This document shows positions 43,376 through 54,479 of a stretch of 64,000 bases of DNA, piece after piece. Under the pieces are notes generated by a model, which saw only the letters and a program-made list of their open reading frames with translations, ran no database searches and was not told where the DNA came from. Source of the DNA: Triticum aestivum (taxonomy: Eukaryota > Streptophyta > Magnoliopsida > Poales > Poaceae); contig NC_057796.1 of NCBI RefSeq assembly GCF_018294505.1, positions 195,669,202 through 195,733,201 of the forward strand, in the 5' to 3' direction. Made by a program: the position numbers and the translations under genes. The stretch's first letter is position 1; the number at the start of each line of letters is the position of its first letter.

Positions 43376-46275
43376 CTAGATCATGGGTGGCGCGCGTTGC
43401 CGCGCCCATCTATTTTGACAATAAAATGATAGGAATTCGCGTTGTCGGCTAAAATTTACATATACTGGCATATATATTTGTTAGCAATAGAAGAGGTGAA
43501 GTTTGACTACGTTTTGTATATATCAAGTTACAAGAGGCTGGTGTAGCATCCAAGCATAGTACATAGTAATTATCAACGATGCAAACGTAAAAGTTAATTT
43601 CAGTATCTGAATATGAACAAAGAAGTTGTTTCCCTTTATCCAGGAGAGCTTACTAAGATTACATGTGATATTTATTCAGTCATTTAGTCAAAGCAGATTC
43701 CTAGCTTAGTGATCTAGCAATAATGGAGATACAAATTACTTTAGCCTCCAAACATATCACAATAAAAATAAAAAGGGAGGCAGGAAAGAGAGCATACATA
43801 TTAGTATCACTACACACCACGATTATGGCAGGAAGTCTAAATGTGACGTCCAAATTAAATACTGGAGATAAGACATCTTCCTTGTGTGGTATTTTACTAT
43901 GATTGATTTACATATCGCTTTAACCACCAAGCTAACCTAATAAAGGGAGGGAAGAAAAGAGAGATCATATAAATTAGTATCCGTACACACTACATCTATT
44001 GCAAGAAGTTTACATGTCATTACAACATCCAAATTACAGGCTGATGATGAGCACATGAAGAAAAATGCTAATTATGTTTTTAGTTCAACTTCACCAAACA
44101 AGCAAAAGCAGCATGACAAGCTAAAGCCTCATTAACATAAATTTTAATCTTAAATTACACGGGGAACTATTTTTGAATATTTATGTACTAACTGAGCAAA
44201 GGATAACATATATTTTAGGTCATAGAACTAGATGACTACATTTATGGAGAACGATTGGCAATTGACATTTTAGAAGCGATACAAAAATATTGATAACAAG
44301 AAACAACAAAAAGTAGTACTAACCTTGGCAGGGTAATTTGATTTGGAATAATAAAGTGAAGGATACACACGATATACGAATGCTACTCCATGTCCTCCTA
44401 CTCGCTCCTCCTTGAACCTAGAGAGGACGACACGGCCAGCGGTGGCTGAAGGGCTGAAGCATGGTCTCCATCTTGACGGCAGTGTGCCTGGGGACGCCAC
44501 TTCAACTGGCCATGAGAGGGGCACCACTTCTTGACGTCGAGGTCAAGGTTGGGGGAGCCCGAGCGCATGCATTCACTCTCAAACTCCTCTGAACCGGACT
44601 GTCTGGACCCAAAAACTTTGGCTATCAAGGTAGAGGAACCGCTAGCTCAGCCTGGAATAGATGTATTTGATGGAACCATAGAGATGTAACTTCACAAATT
44701 GCATCTAAAGTGAACTACTACAAACCGATACCTTTAGCATACCTCAGCTATAATACTCTTAATAAGCTGCTCAGCCTTGTCAATACTCACATGAGTTACA
44801 AACAATTCAACTGGACGAGTCATGGCATTTGAAAGAACATCTACATCCTTTGTAAAAAAAATTGCACTTGAGCTCATTTGCAGATTGTCTTAGTGCATTT
44901 GCTCCGCAAACAAAAGTATGATCTCTACCTTGTAGGCTAGCGGTTAGAAGTATGCATTTTCTTTTTTTGGCCCAATGGACATTTTTGGGTTCATTAGCAT
45001 TTTTTTGGGTTTATTGACTTCTACCAAATTCTGAAATAATCTATCAAATTTATGCAAAATATAGGGACAGTCTCACTACTCTCAGCGTTAGCAAGAAAAT
45101 ACTGTCCTGGGTTCATTTGTTAATTGTTAGTTTTGGAACTCAAGTATCTGCAGAGTATGAACTGCTTCTTCTTCTCCTTTTCTGAACAATTTTTGCCATG
45201 ACTTTGCAGGCAGAGCAAGGTCAGGCCTTGTGGTGCTGGTATGTCCTTGGTCGGTGTATCTGCAACTTGTCGTATTAAGAAGAGTTATCTATGCTTAGTC
45301 ACATATGCTGTGTCTATTGATCAATGGGCATTCCAGTTCAAGCTCAGGTCAACTATAAGAGATGAACATAACAACTGTTTTACATAAGATAAAACAGAGA
45401 AATTTCAAGGGATGGCTGGTGTTGTTGTGACTACATATATAACATGGTGGCATTTGGGGGCAAACGGTCCGAAGATTCAGATAAGATTATTGAAGAAATC
45501 TGGAACAGGGAGTGCGGTTTACTCCATATGGATCAGGTGAGATCTCCATTCTTTGACAAATTAGGCTTGCAAATTTCATTAGCCCATGACAAATCATAAT
45601 AGTGTACATGCGCATTTTCTTATTTGATTTTGCAGGTTCACGTTGTCCCTGCACATATGTTCAGACAAGTCATCAACACTAGCATGTCCGACTGCAAGAT
45701 TGGTCTTACTGGTTTGTGCACTAAACCCTAGGTACAACACACACATGGATAGAGTGGGGTGGGGTGTCGTGGAGATTAACCTATGGGTTGCCTTCCACAT
45801 GCGGTCGGCTGGCGTCCTCCCAGGTGCCATTCGCCACCACGCCTGCGTCGGCCTCCTTGAGGTTTCTCTTCTGTCCGTCTTTAGCCTCGGTAGCCACTCA
45901 GGACGCCTCATCCTGCGTGGGGGCGGTGGCGGCAGGCTCGATATAGCGTCTTCATGCACGACAGCGACGACCGTACTCTCGGGCTCGGCCTCTCATGTTC
46001 CTCTCCCATTCAACCATCTCGGAGACCAAATCGAGCAACCGACTCATAGAAAATAGGAGACGCACAGGAGGAGGAGAGGTACATAGACCTGTAGAGGATG
46101 GAGGTGACGTCGGCCACCGCCATCGCGAAGATCTGAGCGGCTCCACTCCGCATGGTGTGGGCGATCTGTTTGGCCCGCCGTTACCATCGTTGTCACTCTC
46201 TCTTCCTCTCTCTGCGGCAACGACGACAGCGGCGGCGCACCTGGAGGGGTCGGGGGTGTGGAGGGCGACGTGGTG
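43376..46275 (-). mobile_element. Helitron 3' end with captured segments; 5' end unresolved
   Basis: Read on the minus strand, a GC hairpin (GGCGCG, loop GCAACG, CGCGCC) lies about 13 nt before a terminal CTAG (43,376-43,379) followed by T. That is the Helitron 3' signature and insertion rule. The insertion cuts the intron of zf-XS copy B exactly there. Exon-like pieces follow, including XPB exons at 45,210-45,713 and a minus-strand stretch at about 44,750-44,850 ending in a GTATGC donor. The 5' TC terminus was not located, so the right limit is only the CRM element boundary. Confidence 0.5.
45210..45713 (+). pseudogene. Captured XPB/ERCC3 DNA helicase exons
   Basis: Two exons are recognisable. 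After a TTTGCAG acceptor, exon 1 (45,210-45,536) gives CGAGMSLVGVSATCRIKK, AVSIDQWAFQFKL and GMAGVVVTTY, then drifts out of frame and ends at a GTGAGA donor. Exon 2 (45,636-45,713, acceptor TTTTGCAG) reads VHVVPAHMFRQVINTSMSDC, then KIGLT. These match the ATPase core of XPB, the TFIIH helicase. The Walker A Lys is Met and the DE of the DEVH box is DQ. A deletion, a stop and a frameshift also occur. Retained introns indicate DNA-level capture, not a retrocopy. It is non-functional. Confidence 0.75.
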
Positions 46276-46280
46276 CCGGG

Positions 46281-47197
46281 TGATAGAGGCAAAGGTGTCC
46301 CGTTTTTCGATGAGATGATGGATATCGCTTTGGTGGAAGTCGACTTTGACAATCCGACTACGAACGTGCGAGGACGTCGCGCCTTAGCAATCGCTAAACC
46401 AACTCCGAGAGGTTATTGACCACACCGGAGCACGATCAACCTGACCACGAGGGTCTATTTCCTGCGAGCAAACGAAGAACAAGCAAGAAACTGAGATTGC
46501 AATCTAGATATTGCAAATATAAGATGAAAGCTTTATTGATCAAGGCGGGGTTCTGTGACGCCTTTGTCTGGTCGTTGAACACAAATGAAGTACGCGAAGT
46601 TGCAGCTATGGCGAACTTTAATCTAAACAAAACTCAAAGTCTAAACGACGCCCTAAGGGCTATGTATATGGAGGAAGAGGGGGGGGGTTTCGTGGCCCTT
46701 GGGGAAGGGGTTCGAAACCAACCCTATCTCTTGTTTCCCCACACATACGGACTCTAAAAACAGCCTATACTCAAGTATTTCGAAATTACATGGGCCTGGC
46801 CCAATAATAAGGTGATGCAGCACCTAGAATAGCCTCTGGACGAAAGTTATGAAGTAGCATCTTGTATATTTCGTCCGAGGCTTCATGCACGCATTATGGT
46901 GGCTTCAACGTCCTGAAATCATCACTTGTAACTCCGTTCTTGTTCCCCTTGCGCATGCCATCATCTCCATGCTTGTTCTTGCTCCAATGTTCTTCCTTCT
47001 CCAAGCTAGGCCCTTCATTTGTAAGCAAAACAAATGTATCCAATTTAGGCAGCATCATATTCTCATGAACATTAGAATCATTACCAAGAAACGAAAGTAC
47101 CTGGTAATTTAATTGGCGTGCGCGAGCTCTAGTAATTGGTCCAGTATGTATAGCAGCAGGGGCTGTGGGTGTAACAATGGTATTGATGTCCTCATCA
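46281..47197 (-). repeat. 3' LTR of the CRM-clade element
   Basis: It is 917 bp with TGAT...ATCA ends. It contains the polyprotein tail (PITRARARQLNYQVLSFLG, minus strand, about 47,070-47,140). It matches 53,195-54,113 with about 2% substitutions plus short G-run differences. Confidence 0.9.
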
Positions 47198-47261
47198 TCC
47201 TCCCCTTCTTGAAATGAAGTCGTCCTCGACGGAAGCTCATCTTCCTCACCCAAATAAGGCT

Positions 47262-48674
47262 TCAAATCTGAATGTTAAAAGTGGGACTAACCCCAAAATC
47301 TGCAGGCAGCTCAAGTTTATATGCATTATCATTTATTTTCTCTAACACCTTAAAAGGACCATCAGCACGTGGCATTAGCTTTGATTTGCGCAAATCAGGA
47401 AATCTATCCTTACACAAATGTAACCAAACAAGATCTCCAGGTGCAAACACAACATGTTTTCTACCCTTATCTCCAACAAGTTTATATTTAGCATTCATAC
47501 GCTCAACGTTTTCCTTAGTTAACTCATGCATTTTTAAAATCAATTCAGCACGTTGTTTAGCATCAAAATTAACCTTCTCCAAAGATGGAAGAGGCAACAA
47601 ATCAATAGGTGCACGAGGTAGGAAACCATACACAATTTCAAAAGGGCACATCTTAGTAGTAGAATGCAATGAACGATTATAAGCAAATTCAATATGAGGC
47701 AAGCATTCTTCCCACATTTTCTTATTATTCTTCAAAACAGCCCTAAGCATAGTAGACAATGTTCTATTGACTACTTCAGTTTGTCCATCAGTTTGGGGGT
47801 GACAAGTAGTACTGAAAAGCAGTTTAGTCCCCAACTTAGCCCATAAACATCTCCAAAAGTGGCTAAGAAATTTAGTATCACGATCTGAAACAATAGTATT
47901 TGGTACACCATGCAAGCGAATAATTTCACGAAAGAACAAATCAGCAACATTAACAGCATCATCGCTTTTATGACATGGTATAAAGTGTGCCATTTTCGAG
48001 AATCTATCCACGACAACAAATATGCTATCCCTCCCCTTCTTTGTTCGAGGTAAACCTAAAACAAAGTCCATAGATATACCCTCCCAAGGAACACTAGGTA
48101 CAGGCAAAGGCATATATAAACCATGAGGATTGAGTCGTGACTTAGCTTTTTGACATGTAGTGCAGCGAGCAACAAAGCGCTCAACATCCCGTCTCATCTT
48201 TGGCCAAAAGAAATGTGTAGTAAGTACGTCCTCCGTCTTCTTCACGCCAAAGTGTCCCATTAATCCTCCTCCATGCGCCTCCTGCAACAACAAAAGACGA
48301 ATGGAGCTAGCGGGAATGCATAGCTTGTTAGCACGGAACACAAATCCATCATTAACGACGAACTTGTTCCATGTTCGTCCTTCTTTACAATTCTGCAATA
48401 CATCTTTAAAATCAACATCACGCACATATTGATCTTTGATGGTCTCCAAACGAAATATTTTGAAGTCAAGTTGTGAAAGCATAGTATAGCGACGAGACAA
48501 TGCATCAGCAATAACATTTTCTTTACCCTTCTTGTGTTTAATGACATAAGGGGAAGTCTCAATGAATTCAACCCATTTAGCATGTCTACGATTCAGTTTA
48601 GCTTGACTTTTAATATGTTTCAAAGATTCGTGATATGTATAACAAATTATTTGGGCCATAAATAATGTTGCCAT
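47262..48674 (-). pseudogene. RNase H end and integrase of the CRM-clade element
   Basis: The open frame begins in the RNase H/connection region ([14 protein letters not shown]). It carries the zinc-binding HHCC region (HFGVKK...CTTCQKAK) and the integrase core ([13 protein letters not shown] with the first Asp; SDRDTKF with the second; the E in [12 protein letters not shown]), then the chromodomain-side tail. A frameshift at about 47,262-47,272 separates it from the tail in the LTR. The start of the track is not a true N-terminus; the upstream part is cut by a stop at 48,647. Confidence 0.85.
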
Positions 48675-49030
48675 GTTTCTAATGTCCGAACAAGAGCATA
48701 TAATTCTTTATCATAAGTAGAATAATTCAGACTAGGCCCACTCAATTTTTCAGAAAAGTATGCAACAGGTTTGCCATCTTGTAATAACACACCTCCTAAT
48801 CCAATTCCACTAGCATCGCATTCAAGTTCAAAAGTCTTATTAAAATCGGGAAGTTGGAGTAAAGGAGCATGTGTCAACTTATCTTTCAATACCGTGAAGG
48901 CTTCTTCCTGTGCGGTACCCCAAACAAAAGGCACATCCTTCTTTGTAAGCTCATTGAGAGGTGCAACAATGGTGCTGAAATCTCTCACAAAACGCCTATA
49001 GAATCCTGCGAGGCCTAGAAAACTCCTCAC
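48647..49030 (-). pseudogene. RT end and RNase H of the CRM-clade element
   Basis: The frame reads [20 protein letters not shown], then [18 protein letters not shown] (RNase H Asp) and [13 protein letters not shown] (RNase H Glu). It is bounded by in-frame stops at 49,049-49,051 upstream and 48,647-48,649 downstream. It is part of one polyprotein broken by point changes. Confidence 0.85.
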
Positions 49031-49048
49031 TTGTGTGACCGTTTTGGG

Positions 49049-49669
49049 CTATGGCCAACTCTCAATAGCTTCAATCTTGGCTTTATCAACTTCAATTCCC
49101 TGTGGAGTAACAACATAGCCAAGAAAAGACACTCGGTCGGTGCAAAAGGTGCACTTCCCAAGGTTACCAAACAAACGTGCATCAGGTAGAGCAATAAAAA
49201 CAACACGTAAATGTTCCAAATGTTCCTCCAAATATTTGCTATAAATCAATATGTCATCAAAGTAAACTACCACAAATCGTCCAATGAAAGCACGTAAAAC
49301 TTCGTTCATTAATCTCATGAAAGTACTAGGTGCATTAGTTAACCCAAAAGGCATGACTAACCACTCATATAATCCTAACTTAGTTTTAAATGCTATTTTC
49401 CATTCATCTCCCAATTTCATACGAATTTGATGGTATCCACTACGCAAATCAACTGTCGAGAATATTGTAGAGCCACTCAATTCATCAAGCATATCATCTA
49501 GCCTAGGAATAGGATGACGATAACGAATAGTAATATTATTAATGCCTCTACAATCTACGCACATACGCGAAGTACCATCCTTTTTCGGCACTAAAATGAT
49601 AGGAACAGCACAAGGACTAAGGGATTCGCGTATATAACCTTTGTTGAGCAGCTCCTGTACTTGATGCAT
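49049..49669 (-). pseudogene. Reverse transcriptase of the CRM-clade element
   Basis: The frame includes [47 protein letters not shown] and the catalytic [11 protein letters not shown] (YFDD form of YxDD). A stop at 49,745-49,747 separates it from protease and one at 49,049-49,051 from RNase H. The catalytic motifs are intact within the fragment. Confidence 0.9.
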
Positions 49670-49744
49670 AATCTCCTTCGTCTCCTCTGGATTGGTACGG
49701 TATGGTGCACGGTTGGGTAATGATGCACCGGGAATTAAGTCAAT

Positions 49745-51010
49745 CTAATGCTCAATCCCTCGAATGGGAGGTAATCCCGGTGGCACGGCTTGTGGAAAGA
49801 CGTCAGCGAACTCCTGCAAAATGTTAGTGACAGCAGGAGGCAAAGAGGAAGGCACGTCCTCAAATGAAAATAATGCCTCTTTGCACACAAAAGCATAGCA
49901 AACAGATTTGCTGAAATCTAGCTCATCAATATCAGATTTGGTGGCAAATAAACATGCACTTTTCAATTTAATTTCAGAAGCAACACTAGATGGTTTATTA
50001 TTAGGCTTCATTTGTTGCTCAAATTCTTTTGCCACAATCTGATTTTCACTCTTATTCTTCTCCTGTTTTGCTTTATTAGCTCTATTAATATCATCTTTCA
50101 AAATGGAATCAGGAGTCATAGGAAGCAAAGTAATATTTTTATCCTTATGAACAAGAGTATACTGATTGTTTCTACCATGGTGTACAGAATTTTTATCAAA
50201 TTGCCATGGTCGACCAAGTAATAAGGAACATGCTTGCATAGGTACCACATCACAATCAACATAATCAGCATATGTAGAGATACTAAAATGCACACGAACA
50301 GTACGTGTTACCTTAACCTTGCCGCTGTTGTTGAACCATTGGATGTAGTAAGGATGTGGATGTGGTCTTGTGGTGAGAGATAGCTTCTCCACCATCTCCA
50401 TGCTAGCCAAGTTGTTGCAGCTCCCTCCATCTATGATGACGCGCACAGAACGTTCCTTCACAACTCGCTTTGTATGGAACAAATTATGCCTCTGATTTTG
50501 CTCAGCTTGTGTGACCTGCACACTCAAAACACGTTGAGCAACTAAACATTCATACCTGTCAGCGTCTTCAGGAGCCATGTATTGCGTCTCATGATCAGAA
50601 TCATCTCCACCGTGTTCTTCACTTGTAATAAGAGCCAAAGTCTCCTCATCATAGTCACTAGCGGACTCATACCCACCATCCTCAGTAGCAATCATCACAC
50701 GCTGATGATTTGCATTCTCGTGCATAATGTCCTCTTCCCTTACAGCGATGACAAATAATATCACTTGTGTGCCCTGTTGATGCCATGGACGAAGAAGAGC
50801 TCTGTGCAGGCCCGGCAGGTGTGCTCTTGGCAGATAGTGGTGGTTGTGCCTGCTTTCTTGTATCATGGCTGGAGGTGGCACCTGATGGAGGTGCTGGTGT
50901 AGTGGAAGTAGAGGATGCACGCGGTGTCCATGATGAAGGTCGACCTGCAGAAAAGTTAGTTCGTGCCAATGCTTGTCGATCCTGCACTTCACGTTCAGCT
51001 TTAGAAGCAA
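49745..51010 (-). pseudogene. Protease region of the CRM-clade element
   Basis: The frame carries a retropepsin-like site (VRVIIDGGSCNNLAS; DGG in place of the more usual D-S/T-G), followed by LLLGRPWQFDKN. It overlaps the gag frame by a shift just after the gag zinc knuckle. A TAG/TAA-type stop at 49,745 ends it before RT. Confidence 0.8.
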
Positions 51011-52016
51011 GATGGAATAAACGAGTGATATTAGTATACTCCTTATACTCTAGAATGGTCCGAATCTCTCTATTTAATCCACCCATAAAACGTGCAAGCA
51101 TAGCTTCATTCTCCTCAACAATATCACATCTAATCATGCCAGTTTGTAATTCCTGATAATATTCTTCTACAGATTTTTTCCCTTGTTGTAAACGCTGCAA
51201 TTTTTGAAGCAATTCACGTTGATAATATGGTGGAACCCAACGAGTACGCATAGCAGTTTTCAAAGCAGCCCAAGTAGCTGGAATAGGATATAATCTACAA
51301 TGTTCAGACCACCATACACATGCAAAACTAGTGAAAGCACAAACAGCAGCAGCAACCCGTCTCTCCTCGGGATATTGTAAACATGTAAAACGTTGTTCAG
51401 TTTCTAACTCCCAAGTAAGATATATATCAGGAACATATCTACCCTCAAATGATGGAATATTCAATTTCAGTTTAGGAATATGGTCATTATCTCGTACCTG
51501 AGGTGGTGGTGCAGGCCTACCGTTGCGAATATATACCTGAGGTCGACCTGCTGGTGGTGGTGCCGGTGGCTGCACGTAGTTCTGATTGTGATCAACCTCA
51601 TCCTCATTATCGCCCACATAATCGTCATCCTCCTCAGCCGCCGCAGCAGCAGGAGCCAAAGAAGCATCAACAGTAGGTGCAGCGGCACCCGAATTTTTAC
51701 CAGTCTCAATTGGAACGCGTTGTGCTCGTCCCACTTGATTTGGAAGGCGGCGTTGGAGATGTTGTTGTTGTTGTTGTTGTAGAGGTGCGACAGGTGCAGC
51801 CGGTGGTGGTTGGGGAAGACGCTTGAGCAATTCATTAAACTTGTTATCCAGCTTTGTCTCGAACGACTTCTCTACATCATCTATCTTCTCCATAGCCTCT
51901 TCAAATCTGTTTAGCACATCTCCCACCTGGCCACTCATCATTTGCTGAAATTTATCATGCAACTCCTTGTTCGTCATGTTCTCCCAATCAGTCTCATCGG
52001 CTTGTGATCCTGCCAT
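50682..52016 (-). pseudogene. Gag of the CRM-clade element
   Basis: The ATG at 52,016 opens MAGSQADETDWENM, a coiled N-terminal part, a poly-Gln run encoded by (TTG)n at 51,757-51,780 and a retrotransposon-gag domain (IPSFEGRYVPDIYLTWELE, then VEEYYQELQ). One CCHC zinc knuckle follows (CHRCKGRGHYAREC). The frame is intact to the knuckle; a shift then moves into the protease frame. Gag forms the particle that packages element RNA. Confidence 0.85.
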
Positions 52017-52037
52017 GGTTAGCAGCAATAGAAACAC

Positions 52038-53180
52038 ACAAGAATATGATCCTACAGACTACTAGGAAGTGGTGGTGATGGTGGTGTGTCACAAATCCTT
52101 CAAGCGAATCTCAAATTCTTACCAGTTCTTACCCAGTAGCAGGCGGCGATCGACAACCGTTGTAGTCAAAACTCTCAAAGCTTGGATAGAGCGATTACCA
52201 GGGAGAGTCAAACGCACGACGTAGATGTATGTGGAGCTGGGAAGGCTTATAATATGGTAGCAAAAAGGGTCAGCAATAATCAATTCAGAGATGCAAAGTT
52301 GAATAAATGCTCAACGACGGTACTGTGCTGGTCCTAGGCTAGACCGTGCTAGAGACGCGAGCCTAGAACACTAACAAAATCACGGCGCTGCACGTAAACA
52401 AGGGAGGAGCACGCTCTGAATTTTTTCTCTTTTTTCACTTTCCCCCCCTCTTTTTTCCTCTTTTTTTTGCTCCGCAACAATTTTTTTTCGAAAAAGTCTA
52501 CAAATGGCCTAAAAACTGCCTAGCCAGAATTTTCCAGACTTAGTTTTTTTTTTGAAACTGGAACTATTTTTCTACTGCGGGTAACACGGAAGTTTGGGAG
52601 TCCTTCTCTGTCACGACTCGGAGTATGGCGTGATCTGGAAATCCAAAACAGAGTAACAAAATACTGGACTCGGACTAGGACTGGTCGCGGAGATAAATCT
52701 GGTGGAACTCGGACTGGTGGCGGAGATGAATCTGGTGGAACTCGGACTGGTGGCGGATATATGTTGCAGGTGGACTCGGATTGGCGTGATGGCGGCGGAT
52801 ATGTGGTGGCGTAGATGGACTCGGATTGGCGGTGAATATGTGGTGGTGGTATATGGCAGCGGCGATGAAGTTGGTGCGGTGTGGTATATGGTAGCAGCAA
52901 TGATGATGATGCGGTGGTGATATATGGCAGCGGCGATGTGACAACCTGTGAACAGAACTCGAAACTCTAAAGGACTAGACGCTAAGACCGGCAACTTGAC
53001 ATGACGATGCAACCGCAAAGTCAACAAAGCAAATACAGAAAAGATTATGCAAAGGCTTAGATTGGTTCGGATAGGATGAACTAACCCTAATTTTTTTTGG
53101 CTTTTTCGTGGACTATAGGTACGACGAACAAACTCAATCTAAACTACGAAAAACTGTAAAATCTCACCGAGCAACCTGCA
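52038..53180 (-). other. Leader of the CRM-clade element
   Basis: This is untranslated sequence between the primer-binding site and gag. It contains a stretch of GGACTCGGA/TTGGCGG-type short repeats at about 52,670-52,930. Small ORFs over those repeats are not genes. Confidence 0.6.
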
Positions 53181-53194
53181 AATCTGATACCACT

Positions 53195-54113
53195 TGATAG
53201 AGGCAAAGGTGTCCCGTCTTTCGATGAGATGATGGATATCGCTTTGGTGGAAGTCGACTTTGACGATCCGACTACGAACGTGCGAGGACGTCGCGCCTTA
53301 GCAATCACTAAACCAACTCCAAGAGGTTATTGACCACACCGGAGCACGATCAACCTGACCACGAGGGTCTATTTCCTGCGAGCAAACGAAGAACAAGCAA
53401 GAAACTGAGATTGCAATCTAGATATTGCAAATATAAGATGAAAGCTTTATTGATCAAGGTGGGGTTCTATGACGCCTTTGTCTGGTCGTTGAACACAAAT
53501 GAAGTACGCGAAGTTGCAGCTATGGCGAACTTTAATCTAAACAAAACCCAAAGTCTAAACGATTCCCTAAGGGCTGTATATATGGAGGAAGAGGGGGGGG
53601 GGGATTTCGTGGCCCTTGGGGAAGGGGTCCGAAACCAACCCTATCTCTTGTTTCCCCACACATACGGACTCTAAAAACAGCCTATACTCAAGTATTTCGA
53701 AATTACATGGGCCTGGCCCAATAATAAGGTGACGCAGCACCTAGAATAGCCTCTGGACGAAAGTTATGTAGTAGCATCTTGTATATTTCGTCCGAGGCTT
53801 CATGCACGCATTATGGTGGCTTCAACGTCCTGAAATCATCACTTGTAACTCCGTTCTTGTTCCCCTTGCGCATGCCATCATCTCCATGCTTGTTCTTGCT
53901 CCAATGTTCATCCTTCTCCAAGCTAGGCCCTTCATTTGTAAGCAAAACAAATGTATCCAATTTAGCAACATCATATTCTCATGAACATTAGAATCATTAC
54001 CAAGAAACGAAAGTACCTGGTAATTTAATTGGCGTGCGCGAGCTCTAGTAATTGGTCCAGTATGTATAGCAGCAGGGGCCGTGGGTGTAACAATGGTATT
54101 GATGTCCTCATCA
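53195..54113 (-). repeat. 5' LTR of the CRM-clade element
   Basis: It is 919 bp with TGAT...ATCA ends. The primer-binding site follows on the minus strand, and target CCGGG lies at 54,114-54,118. It holds a duplicate of the pol tail, which is not translated in this position. Confidence 0.9.
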
Positions 54114-54118
54114 CCGGG

Positions 54119-54479
54119 AGGGGAGGGGAGGTTAGTGGGGGCTACGAAGACGCGGAGCAGAATCACAATCATACATTCGCCATCCGACATTAGCTCATGC
54201 CAGTGAACCAGAAGCTCCTGATTCGGCCGCGGGAATAGCGGCCCAGGACAACCGACCTAGTATCAGCTCGCGCGGGAGAAAAGACTGCCTTGGACGGCCA
54301 GGAACCGCCCGGACACGTGATTCGACGACCTAAATTGGTGAGTGCGTGAGAGGGCTCGAAAAGGGTTCGGTTATACTGTCTTTAATATCTTTGTGCCTTT
54401 TTTCTTCCCGATCTTGAGAATTGATTCCGAATTTCCTACATGTTATGCCATTTTTTCTTTCAGATTGGTATGTACACAG
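54119..54479 (+). other. Upstream region and possible 5' intron of the second F-box gene
   Basis: A possible donor (ATTG|GTGAGT, 54,336) and an acceptor (TTTTTCTTTCAG, ending 54,463) frame an intron. Part of it (54,410-54,441) resembles the intron of the zf-XS copies. The CRM element is inserted just upstream. Confidence 0.4.

Larger units (their letters stand above)
46281..54113 (-). mobile_element. Complete CRM-clade Ty3/gypsy retrotransposon, defective
   Basis: The element is 7,833 bp. Two LTRs (46,281-47,197 and 53,195-54,113) have TGAT...ATCA ends, and CCGGG duplications flank the whole (46,276-46,280 and 54,114-54,118). A primer-binding site TGGTATCAGATTT lies on the minus strand at 53,181-53,193. 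Gag, protease, RT, RNase H and integrase follow in gypsy order, and the pol tail runs into the 3' LTR. RT and integrase text resembles the CRM (centromeric retrotransposon) clade, where such LTR overlap is known. By eye the LTRs differ at roughly 17-20 of about 917 positions, so insertion is fairly recent. Internal stops and frameshifts prevent a full polyprotein. Confidence 0.9.

Noticed and set aside
51480..51782. Plus-strand ORF with hydrophobic runs
   Set aside because: It is the reverse complement of the gag Pro/Gln-rich and acidic region.
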